From NCBI RefSeq assembly GCF_010998615.1, contig NZ_JAAEAH010000078.1, positions 1-43,198 of the forward strand: a stretch of DNA of 43,198 nt. Direction: 5' to 3'. Made by a program: the position numbers and the translations under genes. Positions 1 through 7,800 of this stretch are shown one piece after another (position 1 is the stretch's first letter; each line of letters begins with the position of its first letter). Below the pieces are notes generated by a model that had not been told where the DNA came from, did not search any database, and was given only the letters and a program-made list of their open reading frames with translations. Source of the stretch: Myxococcus sp. CA023 (lineage in GTDB: Bacteria; Myxococcota; Myxococcia; Myxococcales; Myxococcaceae).

Positions 1-171
1 ATCCACCAGCATCCATTACCCGCGCTGCACCCGCCCTCACCGGGATGTGCACTGCTTCACGGCATGGCAACCCGGTGGCGGGATATCGCCACGCCAGGCC
101 ACATCTCCTCCGGGACAGGGCATGCGTGCGATACGCTGCGGGGTCCACCGTCTTCAGGGAGGCGCAGGCGC
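1..171. other. No intact gene recognised
   Basis: Short open frames exist on both strands here, but none has a recognisable product, a ribosome binding site or protein-like composition. The stretch leads into the 2Fe-2S protein remnant at 172-252 and may be further decayed sequence of the same lost gene. A gene reaching in from outside the window cannot be excluded. Confidence 0.4.
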
Positions 172-252
172 TTCGTGGCCGAGCAGGCGGGCCAGTGCGC
201 CTACTGCATCCCCGGCATGGTGGTGACGGCAGCGGCGCTCCAGACACGCTGA
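172..252 (+). pseudogene. Remnant of a 2Fe-2S molybdenum-hydroxylase small subunit (IorA/CoxS type)
   Basis: A 26-codon stretch ending in TGA reads FVAEQAGQCAYCIPGMVV and then TAAALQTR. This resembles the C-terminal 2Fe-2S domain of isoquinoline 1-oxidoreductase alpha subunit or CO-dehydrogenase small-subunit family proteins, where a Q-C-G-Y-C-x-x-G-M-V-M-T-A segment supplies two cluster cysteines. Family members are about 150-170 residues, with an N-terminal plant-ferredoxin domain before this motif. None of that is visible upstream in this frame, and the frame stops right after the motif. No large molybdopterin subunit follows. I read it as a relic of a deleted operon. The match is by motif only, and a chance resemblance is possible but unlikely given its length. 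Confidence 0.5.
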
Positions 253-425
253 GGCGGCACCAAGGGGGCAAGCCCATGGCCCGCGCGCACGTCGACAACA
301 CTCGACGGAGGCCGCGCGCCATGTGAATCTGGGTTCGAAGTGGAAGGGTGCGGCGATGAACGCCGCAGGAACTCGGATGGTCGGGCCGCCATCCCAGCCG
401 GCAACGCAGCCGGCGGGACCAGCGT
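253..425. other. Spacer upstream of nhaA
   Basis: Non-coding stretch between the 2Fe-2S remnant and the antiporter. It presumably carries the nhaA promoter, but I see no clear -35/-10 pair and no strong inverted repeat. No NhaR-like regulator gene is adjacent. Confidence 0.35.
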
Positions 426-1838
426 ATGTCGACGACCACGCCACAGGGGCAGCCGCCCCTTCCGCCCGAGGCCTGGGCCCCACTGCTTCGACTCTCCAGG
501 CTCGCAGGCCGGCCGCTGGAGCGCTTCCTCCATGTCGAAGCGGCCAGTGGCATCCTGCTCCTCGTGGCGGCGGCCATCGCGCTTCTGTGGGCGAACTCGC
601 CCTGGGCGGAGAGCTACGCGCACTTCTGGCACACGCCACTCGGCATCCGCGTCGGTGACTTCACCTTCGAGCGCAGCCTCGAATGGGTCGTCAACGACGG
701 CTTGATGGCCATCTTCTTCTTCGTCGTGGGCATGGAGATTCGCCGCGAGGTCTATCAAGGCGAGCTGTCAGAGTTGCGGCGCGCCGCGCTCCCCGCAGCG
801 GCGGCGCTGGGGGGCATGCTCGTTCCGGCGGGCTTGTACCTCCTCCTGGCGGATACCCCGGACACCCGCTCGGGGTGGGGCGTGCCCATGGCCACGGACA
901 TCGCGTTCGCGGTGGGAATCCTCACGCTCCTCGGAAGCCGGGTGCCCCCCGCCCTGCGCGTGCTCCTGCTCGCGCTCGCGGTCATCGACGACCTGGGCGC
1001 CATCATCGTCATCGCGGTGTTCTACTCATCGGGCGTGGCCGTCACCGGGCTGCTCGTCGCGGCGCTGGGAATCGTGGGTGTCTTCGCGATGCAACGGTTT
1101 GCCGTGCGCTCGAAGTGGGCCTACGTCGTTCCAGCGTTCGTCGCCTGGGCGGGCGTCTACTCCGCGGGGATTCATCCGACGATCGCGGGCGTCATCATCG
1201 GGCTCATCACGCCGGTGCGCACCTGGCTCGGTCCGGAAGGATTCGTCACCGGCGCTCGGACCGAACTCGAACACATCGCCCAGGCGCAGCCGGGCGAGCT
1301 GTCCTCCCATCACCTCTCGGAGACCTTGCGCCGGGTCGATGCCGCGCGCCGTGAGGCCATGTCGCCTTCGGAGAGCCTGATTGCCACGCTGCATCCGTGG
1401 GTGGCATTCGGCATCATGCCGGTGTTCGCGCTCGCGAACGCGGGGGTGTCGATTTCCAGTGAGCCGCTTGATGCGGCGTCGTGGACCGTGGCCCTCGCGA
1501 CAGCCACCGGGCTCCTGGTGGGCAAGCCCCTGGGCGTGATTGGCGCCTGCTGGCTCGCACTGCGCCTGCGGCTCGCGACGTTGCCGAAGGGCCTGGGCAT
1601 GAGGGAGCTGCTGGTGCTGGGAAGCACCGCGGGCATCGGCTTCACCATGGCCCTGTTCATCGCACAGCTGGCCTTCACGGAGACGAAGCTGCTCGCCGCA
1701 GGGAAGCTGGGGGTGCTGGCCGCGAGCGGGGCCGCCGCCGTCATCGCACTCGTCCTGGGACGGTGGTTGCTCACCACTTCGGCGCGGCCCGGCGCCGCGA
1801 GGTCCGTGGACGAGGCGGAGCGTTCGACGGCGCTGTAA
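426..1838 (+). CDS. nhaA: Na+/H+ antiporter NhaA
   Basis: Inner-membrane antiporter of the NhaA family, which exports Na+ in exchange for H+ and supports pH and sodium homeostasis. The 470-residue product has the expected run of hydrophobic helices. The ion-binding Asp pair is in ALAVIDDLGAIIV (Asp188-Asp189, corresponding to Asp163/Asp164 of E. coli). The TDIAFA segment (about 157-162) matches the TM4 region, and GKPLG near residue 369 carries the Lys of TM10. It is longer than E. coli NhaA (388 residues), mainly from a roughly 30-residue N-terminal extension, a longer loop around residues 275-315 and a longer tail, as in many soil bacteria. The ATG at 426 is the only plausible start, with no strong ribosome site in front. 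It stands alone with no recognisable regulator beside it. Confidence 0.95.
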   Translation: MSTTTPQGQPPLPPEAWAPLLRLSRLAGRPLERFLHVEAASGILLLVAAAIALLWANSPWAESYAHFWHTPLGIRVGDFTFERSLEWVVNDGLMAIFFFVVGMEIRREVYQGELSELRRAALPAAAALGGMLVPAGLYLLLADTPDTRSGWGVPMATDIAFAVGILTLLGSRVPPALRVLLLALAVIDDLGAIIVIAVFYSSGVAVTGLLVAALGIVGVFAMQRFAVRSKWAYVVPAFVAWAGVYSAGIHPTIAGVIIGLITPVRTWLGPEGFVTGARTELEHIAQAQPGELSSHHLSETLRRVDAARREAMSPSESLIATLHPWVAFGIMPVFALANAGVSISSEPLDAASWTVALATATGLLVGKPLGVIGACWLALRLRLATLPKGLGMRELLVLGSTAGIGFTMALFIAQLAFTETKLLAAGKLGVLAASGAAAVIALVLGRWLLTTSARPGAARSVDEAERSTAL

Positions 1839-2070
1839 CGCCGCCCAGCCCCAGGTGTCCGCCACGCGCCACGACGCCACGTCCATGACGCCAACGACGT
1901 CACGGGGACGCAGGTGGGCTTCCGGTTCCCCACCGATGTCGCTGGAGTCATCATCGAGGTGAGCTGGCCCGAGTTCGCTCACTTGGGCGCCTCCTGGCGA
2001 CGCATCCAGGGCTCGGGCACTATCCCGGTCACGAGCCTCGATGGCTCGTCGAACACTGCGGGAGCAAGTG
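1839..2070 (+). other. Intergenic stretch with a protein-like open frame of unknown origin
   Basis: Between nhaA and the esterase, one forward frame stays open and its translation looks protein-like (HDANDVTGTQVGFRFPTDVA, then an Ile/Val/Trp-rich stretch) up to about position 2030. It then runs into the esterase gene out of frame. There is no start codon with a ribosome site. It may be another degraded gene fragment like its neighbours, or chance coding-like sequence in a GC-rich genome. I cannot name a family. Confidence 0.25.
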
Positions 2071-2919
2071 ATGCGAACATCGATGAAATGCATGGGGCTG
2101 TTGTTGCTCGTCCTGGGAGGCGCGTGCGCGAGCACCCGGCCCGCCTTGACCGAGCCCGTGCCTCCCCACCAGACGTTCACCATCGAGTCCGCGAAGCTGA
2201 AGGAGCCCCGCCACATCACCGTCTACTTGCCGCCGGGCTACACCACGTCGGCGGAGAGCCGCTTCCCAGTGCTCTACATGCCCGATGGCGGCCTCAAGGA
2301 GGACTTCCCGCACCTGGCCACCACCGTCGACACGGCCATCCGCGCGGGCGAACTGCGGCCCCTCATCATCGTGGGAATCGAAAACACCGTGCGGCGGCGG
2401 GACATGACGGGCCCGACCACGGTGGCGTCGGACCTGGAGGTCGCCCCCGTCACGGGAGGCTCGGCGACGTTCCGAGCCTTCATCCACGAAGAGTTGATGC
2501 CAGAGGTGGAGCGCCGCTACCGGGTGACGCAGGAGCGGGCCATCATCGGCGAGTCACTCGCGGGCTACTTCATCGTGGAGACGTTCTTCCTCCAGCCGGA
2601 CCTGTTCGACACCTACCTCGCGCTGAGCCCCAGCCTGTGGTGGAACGCGGAGTCGTTGGTGAAGGGGGCGGGTGAATGGTTCGCGGCGCGGCCGGACCTG
2701 CGCGCGGAACTTTATGTGTCCTCCGCCAATGAAACGGACGACATCGTCCCCGCCGTGGCGAGGCTCCAGGACGTCCTCCGAACCAGCGCGCCCGCGGGCC
2801 TGAAGTGGGAAGTCGAACCCCGGCCCGACTTGCGCCACGACAACATCTACCGGGAGAGCTCGCCTGGCGTGCTGCGCAAGTGGCTGCCTCCCGTGGTGGC
2901 CGCCGAACGCGCGCCCTGA
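2071..2919 (+). CDS. Secreted alpha/beta-hydrolase esterase (IroE/Fes-like)
   Basis: Predicted carboxylesterase of the COG2819-type esterase family. The product starts MRTSMKCMG, followed by a hydrophobic segment ending GGACAS, which looks like a lipoprotein or secretion signal with an imperfect lipobox (Gly, not Leu, at -3). The fold hallmarks are ITVYLPPGY at the start of the core, FPVLYMPDGG, the nucleophile elbow IIGESLAGYF (Ser162 from this start) and a C-terminal RHDN with the probable catalytic His. The substrate is unknown; related enzymes cleave siderophore esters or acyl esters. ATG 2071 is preferred because GGGAGCAAG precedes it, though an in-frame ATG lies upstream at 2041. It is a single gene with a broken VOC gene downstream on the other strand. 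Confidence 0.8.
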   Translation: MRTSMKCMGLLLLVLGGACASTRPALTEPVPPHQTFTIESAKLKEPRHITVYLPPGYTTSAESRFPVLYMPDGGLKEDFPHLATTVDTAIRAGELRPLIIVGIENTVRRRDMTGPTTVASDLEVAPVTGGSATFRAFIHEELMPEVERRYRVTQERAIIGESLAGYFIVETFFLQPDLFDTYLALSPSLWWNAESLVKGAGEWFAARPDLRAELYVSSANETDDIVPAVARLQDVLRTSAPAGLKWEVEPRPDLRHDNIYRESSPGVLRKWLPPVVAAERAP

Positions 2920-2954
2920 CACAGCGCCCACGCGCCGCGCGGAAGCCCTGGGCA

Positions 2955-3213
2955 TCCACGCGGCTGGTGGCGGACAGCGCATAGGTGCCGGCGGTGCTCT
3001 GCATCGCATCGTGCAGGGGTTTCTTGATGAAGTCCTTGAAGCGGGCATGCGTGAGGAGCATCACGAACGCGTCCTCGCCCACCACCACGCAGGTGGCGTG
3101 CTCGTCGGTGAAGTCCTTGTTGAACTCGAAGCCCAGCTTCGTGAAGAAGTCCACCGACCGCTTCAGGTCGGCCACGGGCAGGTTGAGGAAAAGCTTACGG
3201 GGACGGCTGACCG
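2955..3213 (-). pseudogene. Truncated VOC/glyoxalase-family gene
   Basis: Reading leftwards, the frame gives RKLFLNLPVADLKRSVDFFT and continues through CVVVGEDAFVMLLTHARF to YALSATSR. This is the N-terminal half of a VOC-superfamily protein of the kind usually about 130 residues long. The normal Met in front of the P/A-R-K-L-F-L-N motif is absent: the codons before it read Val-Ser-Arg-Pro-Arg with no start codon or ribosome site. After about 80 residues the frame loses all similarity, turning Arg/Ala-rich and running antisense into the esterase. The second metal-binding module, expected to end in a D-P-x-G-H-x-W-E motif, is missing. It is a remnant, wedged between the esterase stop and the sigma-factor stop. 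Confidence 0.7.
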
Positions 3214-3244
3214 GTCCTTTTTCAGAAAGATTCTCCGCCCCCGC

Positions 3245-4222
3245 CTACCGAGGGAGCTCCCCGGGAAGGCCGAACCGCGGGAACAACGCCTCCGTATCGA
3301 GGAAATGGGTCATCGCCGCGATGCGTCCACCGGACAGCTCCAGGACGATGAGCGACCACGGCTTGAAGGGCCCGCCGTCACTGCTCGCGTGGTACTGGCC
3401 ATAGGCCGGTGAGCCACAGGCCTCGGTCCTCACCAGCCGGGAGTCCCTGCAGACCGCCCCTCGCCCGAGAAACCAGCCAAGAATGGACTCGTGCCCCTGG
3501 AGCCACAGCGTGTAGGGGGGCATGGAGAGGGTGACTTCCTCGTGGAGAATCGCGGTGAAGGCGTCCATGTCGTAGCGCTCGAACGCATCCACGTAACGAT
3601 TCAACAACGCCACCTGCGCGTCGGACTGAGGCACCCGGAACTCGGAGTCTTCCAGCCGCAGGTCCGACACAGTCGCCCGGGCACGCTGGAGCGCGCTATT
3701 GACCGAGGCGACCGACGTCTCCAGCGTCTCGGCGATCTCCGTGGCTGGCCAGCCCAGGACCTCGGCCAGCAGCAGCACCGCGCGCTGCTTGGGGGGCAGG
3801 TGTTGAAGCGCCGCGAGGAACGCGAGCCGGATGCTCTGACGCAGCGACGCCTGCTCGGAGGGGTCCACGTCCGACGGCACCGCCAGCGCGTCCGGAATGG
3901 GCTCAATCCAGCTCTTCGCCGGCAGCGGCGTCAGCGGCCCGTCGATGGAGTACGCGGGCCCCAGCTCCATCGGCCGCGCGCGGCGCCCGCTCGCCGACAA
4001 GGCGTCCAGGCACACGCGGGTGGCGATGGAGTACAGCCAGGTCCGTGGAGACGCACGGCCCTCGAACCGGTCCATCGCGCGCCAGGCGCGCACCATCGTC
4101 TCCTGGACGGCGTCATCCGCCTCCGAGACAGAACCCAGCATGCGATAGCAATGGCCCATGAGCGCCGAGCGGTGCGCCTCGAAGCCGAATACCTGCTTCC
4201 CAGAATCCGGAAGGTCCTTCAT
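3245..4222 (-). CDS. ECF sigma factor with C-terminal SnoaL-like domain (SigX5/TIGR02960 type)
   Basis: RNA polymerase sigma-70 family factor of the extracytoplasmic-function group. Region 2 is seen in HCYRMLGSVSEADDAVQET and the -10-recognising RAWRAMDRFEGRASPRTWLY. Region 4 is seen in LQHLPPKQRAVLLLAEVLGW with the helix-turn-helix SVASVNSALQRAR. After a linker, about 120 residues form a SnoaL/NTF2-like domain (LNRYVDAFERYDMDAFTAIL through to LFPRF). In ECF groups with such fusions the extra domain regulates activity in place of an anti-sigma factor, and none is encoded nearby. The start is uncertain: ATG 4222 (MKDLPDS) fits the family length, while ATG 4279 would add 19 residues; neither has a good ribosome site. 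It lies just downstream of the FAD oxidoreductase gene and may be co-transcribed with it. Confidence 0.85.
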   Translation of the reverse strand: MKDLPDSGKQVFGFEAHRSALMGHCYRMLGSVSEADDAVQETMVRAWRAMDRFEGRASPRTWLYSIATRVCLDALSASGRRARPMELGPAYSIDGPLTPLPAKSWIEPIPDALAVPSDVDPSEQASLRQSIRLAFLAALQHLPPKQRAVLLLAEVLGWPATEIAETLETSVASVNSALQRARATVSDLRLEDSEFRVPQSDAQVALLNRYVDAFERYDMDAFTAILHEEVTLSMPPYTLWLQGHESILGWFLGRGAVCRDSRLVRTEACGSPAYGQYHASSDGGPFKPWSLIVLELSGGRIAAMTHFLDTEALFPRFGLPGELPR

Positions 4223-4297
4223 CAACGGGCGGTCTATCAGGCCCAGGACCTGGGTCCTACCCCCACCCCACCAGGACATCCTCGGCCATGTGGTGTC

Positions 4298-5548
4298 TCA
4301 TTCGCGTTCCAACTCTCTCAGGACGGCCTCCGCGGCGCGGCGGCCCGACACCAGCGCGCCGTCGATGGAGGCATTGTCACGGTGGTCTCCACACACGAAG
4401 AGTCCCGGTGACAGCCGCACCGGCCGGCGAGGCGGCTCCAACACCTCCGGAGGCTGCGCGGGCAGCGCGAGCGGAATCGCATAGGTGCGCAGGTGCCGCC
4501 ATGCGGACACGGCCGGGCCGAACCAGTTCGTCAGCTCCGCGAGCACCTCGGCTTGCAGCGTGGCCAGGTCCGGCGTGACGCCGACAACGGACACGGACAC
4601 GAGCGCCTGCCCCCGCGGCGCATACGCCGGTGACACCTCGCTCATCACCGCCACGTTGTTCACCCGGCCCCGGCCCTCGCCATTGAGCAGCAGCCAGGGT
4701 CCTTCCACGGGCGGCTCCGGCGCGGCGAAGTAGAGGCACGTCACCCGGTTCATCACCGGTGGCACCATGCCCGGCAACAGCCCCACCGCGCTCGCGGGGT
4801 CCGTGGCCACCACCACCGCCTTGGCGCCAATCATCTCTCCATCCGCCAGGCGCACGCGGTGTCCCCACACGTCCGCCACCGGCGCGCGCATCCGCAGCAG
4901 TCCCGACGGAAGGCGTGCCGACAGTTGCTCTGGAATGGCGCCCATCCCCGACTCCGGAACCGCCGCGTATCCGGATGAGAACATGCGGAAGACGAACTCC
5001 AGGAAGCGGCTGGACGTGGTCAGCTCCCGCTCTAGGAAGATGCCGGCGAAGAAGGGACGCAGGAACGACTCACGCAAAGCCTCCGTGAAGCCCAGCTCGT
5101 CCAGGTAGCGCCGCGACGTGCGTGACGGCCGCTGCCACACGTCCTCCACTTCACCGGAGAGCGCCAGCTGCCTCAGTTCCAGGATGCGCAGCTTGTCCCC
5201 AAACGTCCCCACGGGAGCAAACAGGTGCCCGAGCGCCTCCATGGGGCGGCGCAGCGGGTCCGCAACCGTGTGCAACTTGCCACCCCGCCACACCTTCGCG
5301 CCAGGGACGAACCTGCGCAACGTCAGCGCCTCCAGGTCCAACGTGCGCCGGCCCTCCGGATATGCGGACAGGTACACCTGGAAGCCTCTGTCTAGCAGGA
5401 AGCCCTCATGGACGTCCGTGCGAACCCTGCCCCCCGGTGCGTCACTTCCCTCTAGCAACAACACCTTCACCCGTGACGCGACGAGCGCCCGCGCGCACGC
5501 CAACCCTGCGAGCCCCGCCCCGACGACGATGACCTCCGGATTCGGCAC
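4298..5548 (-). CDS. FAD-dependent amine-oxidase/phytoene-desaturase-like oxidoreductase
   Basis: Flavoprotein of the NAD(P)-binding amine oxidase superfamily (COG1233-like). The N-terminus has the Rossmann dinucleotide motif VIVVGAGLAGLACARAL, followed by the second conserved element APGGRVRT about 30 residues on. The C-terminus has the FAD-contacting LFVCGDHRDNASIDGALVSG. Length is 416 residues, in the family range. The GTG start at 5548 is chosen because GGAGGA sits six bases in front and the Rossmann fold begins five residues later; an upstream ATG at 5665 would add an implausible 39-residue leader. The substrate is unknown; relatives act on carotenoid precursors, protoporphyrinogen or polyamines. 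Transcription continues toward the ECF sigma gene 75 bases downstream. A terminator-like hairpin lies in its leader. Confidence 0.85.
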   Translation of the reverse strand: MPNPEVIVVGAGLAGLACARALVASRVKVLLLEGSDAPGGRVRTDVHEGFLLDRGFQVYLSAYPEGRRTLDLEALTLRRFVPGAKVWRGGKLHTVADPLRRPMEALGHLFAPVGTFGDKLRILELRQLALSGEVEDVWQRPSRTSRRYLDELGFTEALRESFLRPFFAGIFLERELTTSSRFLEFVFRMFSSGYAAVPESGMGAIPEQLSARLPSGLLRMRAPVADVWGHRVRLADGEMIGAKAVVVATDPASAVGLLPGMVPPVMNRVTCLYFAAPEPPVEGPWLLLNGEGRGRVNNVAVMSEVSPAYAPRGQALVSVSVVGVTPDLATLQAEVLAELTNWFGPAVSAWRHLRTYAIPLALPAQPPEVLEPPRRPVRLSPGLFVCGDHRDNASIDGALVSGRRAAEAVLRELERE

Positions 5549-5574
5549 GCACGCTCCTCCACACTTCCTGCTCA

Positions 5575-5608
5575 AGAAAAGCGCCCACGCTCGCTTGATA
5601 AGCGTGGG
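5575..5608 (-). terminator. Hairpin plus T-run in the leader of the FAD oxidoreductase gene
   Basis: On the minus strand CCCACGCT (5608-5601) pairs perfectly with AGCGTGGG (5591-5584) across a 9-base loop. It can be extended by a GCG/CGC pairing, and is followed by CGCTTTTCTT. This has the form of an intrinsic terminator, but it sits only about 30 bases upstream of the GTG start of the FAD gene, in the divergent region shared with aroF. It could stop antisense transcripts leaving the trp operon, or act as an attenuator of the FAD-sigma transcript. Confidence 0.45.
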
Positions 5609-5754
5609 AGGCGCAAGGGAGACTCGGAAGCGGTTGCGGGCAACAGACACTTGATGCAGAAACACCGGCTATTGCCCGTCCCACCTGTGCAACCAAGCGC
5701 CGGAATGCTCCCGGCCCACAACACCCCTCGGAGCGAGAGAAAGCAGGCAGCCCC

Positions 5755-6780
5755 ATGTTGATCGTGATGCGACCCGACGCGACGGCCCAGGACATCGAGC
5801 GTGTGAACGACGAGATCCGCCGCCGTGGTTGGCAACCGCACGCGATTCCAGGGGGCACTCGCACGGCCGTTGGCATCACCGGAAACCCGGGCGCGGTGGA
5901 ACCGGAGCCCTTCCGCGTGCTCCCTGGCGTCGCTGACGCCGTGGCCATCTCCCAGCCGTTCAAGCTCGTCAGCCGCGAGGTGAAGCCGGACGACACGCAG
6001 CTGCGCATCGGCGACCTGACGATTGGCGGCTCCGCCTTCCACGTCATCGCCGGCCCGTGCTCGGTGGAGTCGCGCGAGCAGATTCTCTCCACCGCCCACG
6101 CGGTGAAGAAGGCGGGTGCCACCATGCTGCGTGGCGGTGCGTTCAAGCCGCGCACCAGCCCCTATGAGTTCCAGGGCCTCAAGGGTGACGGCCTGGCGCT
6201 GCTGGCCGAGGCGCGCCAGGAGACGGGCCTGCTCGTCACCACCGAGGTGAAGGACACCGCGACGCTCCAGGCCGTCGCCGACGCCACGGACATCCTCCAG
6301 ATTGGCGCGCGCAACATGCAGAACTTCAGCCTGCTGGAGGCCGTGGGGGACCTGCGCAAGCCGGTGATGCTCAAGCGCGGCATGAGCGCCACCATCAAGG
6401 AACTGCTGATGGCGGCCGAGTACATCGTCGCCCGCGGCAACACGCAGGTCATCCTCTGCGAGCGCGGCATCCGCACCTTCGAGACGATGACGCGCAACAC
6501 GCTGGACCTCAACGCGGTGCCCATGCTGAAGGCGCTCTCGCACCTGCCCGTCTTCGTGGACCCGTCGCACGGCATCGGCGTGCGCAAGGCGGTGCCGGCG
6601 ATGATGCGCGCGGCGACGGCGGTGGGGGCGGACGGCATCATCGTCGAGGTGCACCCTGACCCGCCGCGCGCGAAGTCGGACGGTGCCCAGTCGCTGGACT
6701 TCTCCGAGTTCGAGAAGTCCATGAACGAGGTCCGCGCCATCGCCCAGGCGATGGGCCGCGAAGTGGTCAGGCTGGGATAG
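5755..6780 (+). CDS. aroF: 3-deoxy-7-phosphoheptulonate (DAHP) synthase, class I-beta
   Basis: Condenses phosphoenolpyruvate with erythrose 4-phosphate, the first step of the shikimate pathway. The 341-residue protein has an N-terminal ferredoxin-like regulatory domain (about 1-70, beginning MLIVMRPDATAQDIERVNDE), as in Thermotoga-type enzymes where it binds aromatic amino acids, followed by the TIM barrel. Catalytic signatures are VIAGPCSVESREQ, RGGAFKPRTSPYEFQG, VMLKRGMSAT, CERGIRTFE, DPSHGIG and EVHPDP. It is the first gene of the trp operon, three bases ahead of trpD, so the aromatic entry step is co-expressed with the Trp branch. Feedback inhibition through the N-terminal domain is likely from the family but not provable here. 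The upstream 206-base divergent region shows no leader peptide with Trp codons. Confidence 0.95.
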   Translation: MLIVMRPDATAQDIERVNDEIRRRGWQPHAIPGGTRTAVGITGNPGAVEPEPFRVLPGVADAVAISQPFKLVSREVKPDDTQLRIGDLTIGGSAFHVIAGPCSVESREQILSTAHAVKKAGATMLRGGAFKPRTSPYEFQGLKGDGLALLAEARQETGLLVTTEVKDTATLQAVADATDILQIGARNMQNFSLLEAVGDLRKPVMLKRGMSATIKELLMAAEYIVARGNTQVILCERGIRTFETMTRNTLDLNAVPMLKALSHLPVFVDPSHGIGVRKAVPAMMRAATAVGADGIIVEVHPDPPRAKSDGAQSLDFSEFEKSMNEVRAIAQAMGREVVRLG

Positions 6781-6783
6781 GCC

Positions 6784-7800
6784 ATGACACTCAAGGAAGC
6801 GCTGGGCAAGGTGGTGGGCCGGCGCGACCTCACCCGCGAGGAGATGACCCGCGTCATGGGTCTGATGCTCGCCGGGGAGGCTTCGCCTGCCCAGGTTGGC
6901 GCGCTGGCGACAGCGCTGAAGATGAAGGGTGAGACGGAGGATGAAATCCTCGGCGCGGCGGAGGCCATGCGGGCCTGCGCGGCGAAGCTGTCCCCGCGTG
7001 CCGACGTGGTGCTCGACACCTGCGGCACCGGTGGCGACGGCGCGCACACCTTCAACATCTCCACCGCGGTGGCCTTCGTGGCCGCCGGGGCCGGAGTGAC
7101 GGTGGCCAAGCACGGCAACCGCGCGGTCTCCAGCCGCTGTGGCAGCGCGGACGTGCTGGCGGCGCTGGGCGTCTCCATGGAGCGTCCGCACGAGCGCGTG
7201 GCGCGGGACATCGACGAACATGGCGTGGGCTTCCTCTTCGCGCCCTCGCACCACGGGGCCCTGCGGCACGTGGCGCAGGCGCGGCGGGACATGGGGTTCC
7301 ACAGCGTGTTCAACCTGCTGGGGCCGCTGACGAACCCGGCGGGCGCGCGCTACCAGCTCCTGGGGACGTTCGACGGCAAGCGCGTGGAGCAGACGGCGCG
7401 CGTGCTGGGCCGGCTCGGCAGCCGCCGCGCGTGGGTGGTGCACGGCCATGACGGGCTGGATGAAATCTCCCCGTGCAGCGCCACGCAGGTCGCGGAGCTG
7501 CGCGAGGACGGCACGGTCCACACCTTCACGGTGTCGCCCCAGGACGCGGGGCTGGACGTGGTGCCTCGCGAGGCCATCGCGGGTGGCGACGCGGAGGAGA
7601 ACGCCCAGCGGCTGCGCGCGCTGCTGGACGGTGAGCGCTCGGGGCTGCGCACGGCGGTGCTGCTCAACGCGGCGGCGGCGCTCGTCGTCGTGGGACTGGC
7701 GGCGGACCTGCGTGACGGCGTGCGGAAGGCGGAGCAGGCCATCGACTCGGGCGCGGCCCGCAACAAGCTGTCGGCCCTCATCGAGGGGGCCACGTCATGA
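6784..7800 (+). CDS. trpD: Anthranilate phosphoribosyltransferase
   Basis: Transfers the phosphoribosyl group of PRPP to anthranilate, the second step of the Trp branch. Length (338 residues) is typical. Key motifs are the glycine-rich PRPP loop DTCGTGGDGAHTFNIST, KHGNRAVSSRCGSADVLAAL for the anthranilate/PRPP site, and FLFAPSHHGALRHV. It is a stand-alone TrpD, not fused to the TrpG glutaminase, which fits the separate trpG on the opposite strand at 19.1 kb. It starts three bases after aroF and its stop overlaps the trpC start (ATGA), implying translational coupling. Confidence 0.96.
   Translation: MTLKEALGKVVGRRDLTREEMTRVMGLMLAGEASPAQVGALATALKMKGETEDEILGAAEAMRACAAKLSPRADVVLDTCGTGGDGAHTFNISTAVAFVAAGAGVTVAKHGNRAVSSRCGSADVLAALGVSMERPHERVARDIDEHGVGFLFAPSHHGALRHVAQARRDMGFHSVFNLLGPLTNPAGARYQLLGTFDGKRVEQTARVLGRLGSRRAWVVHGHDGLDEISPCSATQVAELREDGTVHTFTVSPQDAGLDVVPREAIAGGDAEENAQRLRALLDGERSGLRTAVLLNAAAALVVVGLAADLRDGVRKAEQAIDSGAARNKLSALIEGATS

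Noticed and set aside
5654..5761. A 35-codon frame ending across the aroF start, as a possible trp leader peptide
   Set aside because: It contains no Trp codons, has no ribosome site, and no attenuator hairpin with a T-run follows it on the plus strand.
5572..7521. Long minus-strand frame over aroF and trpD
   Set aside because: Antisense shadow of genuine trp genes with no motif or ribosome site.
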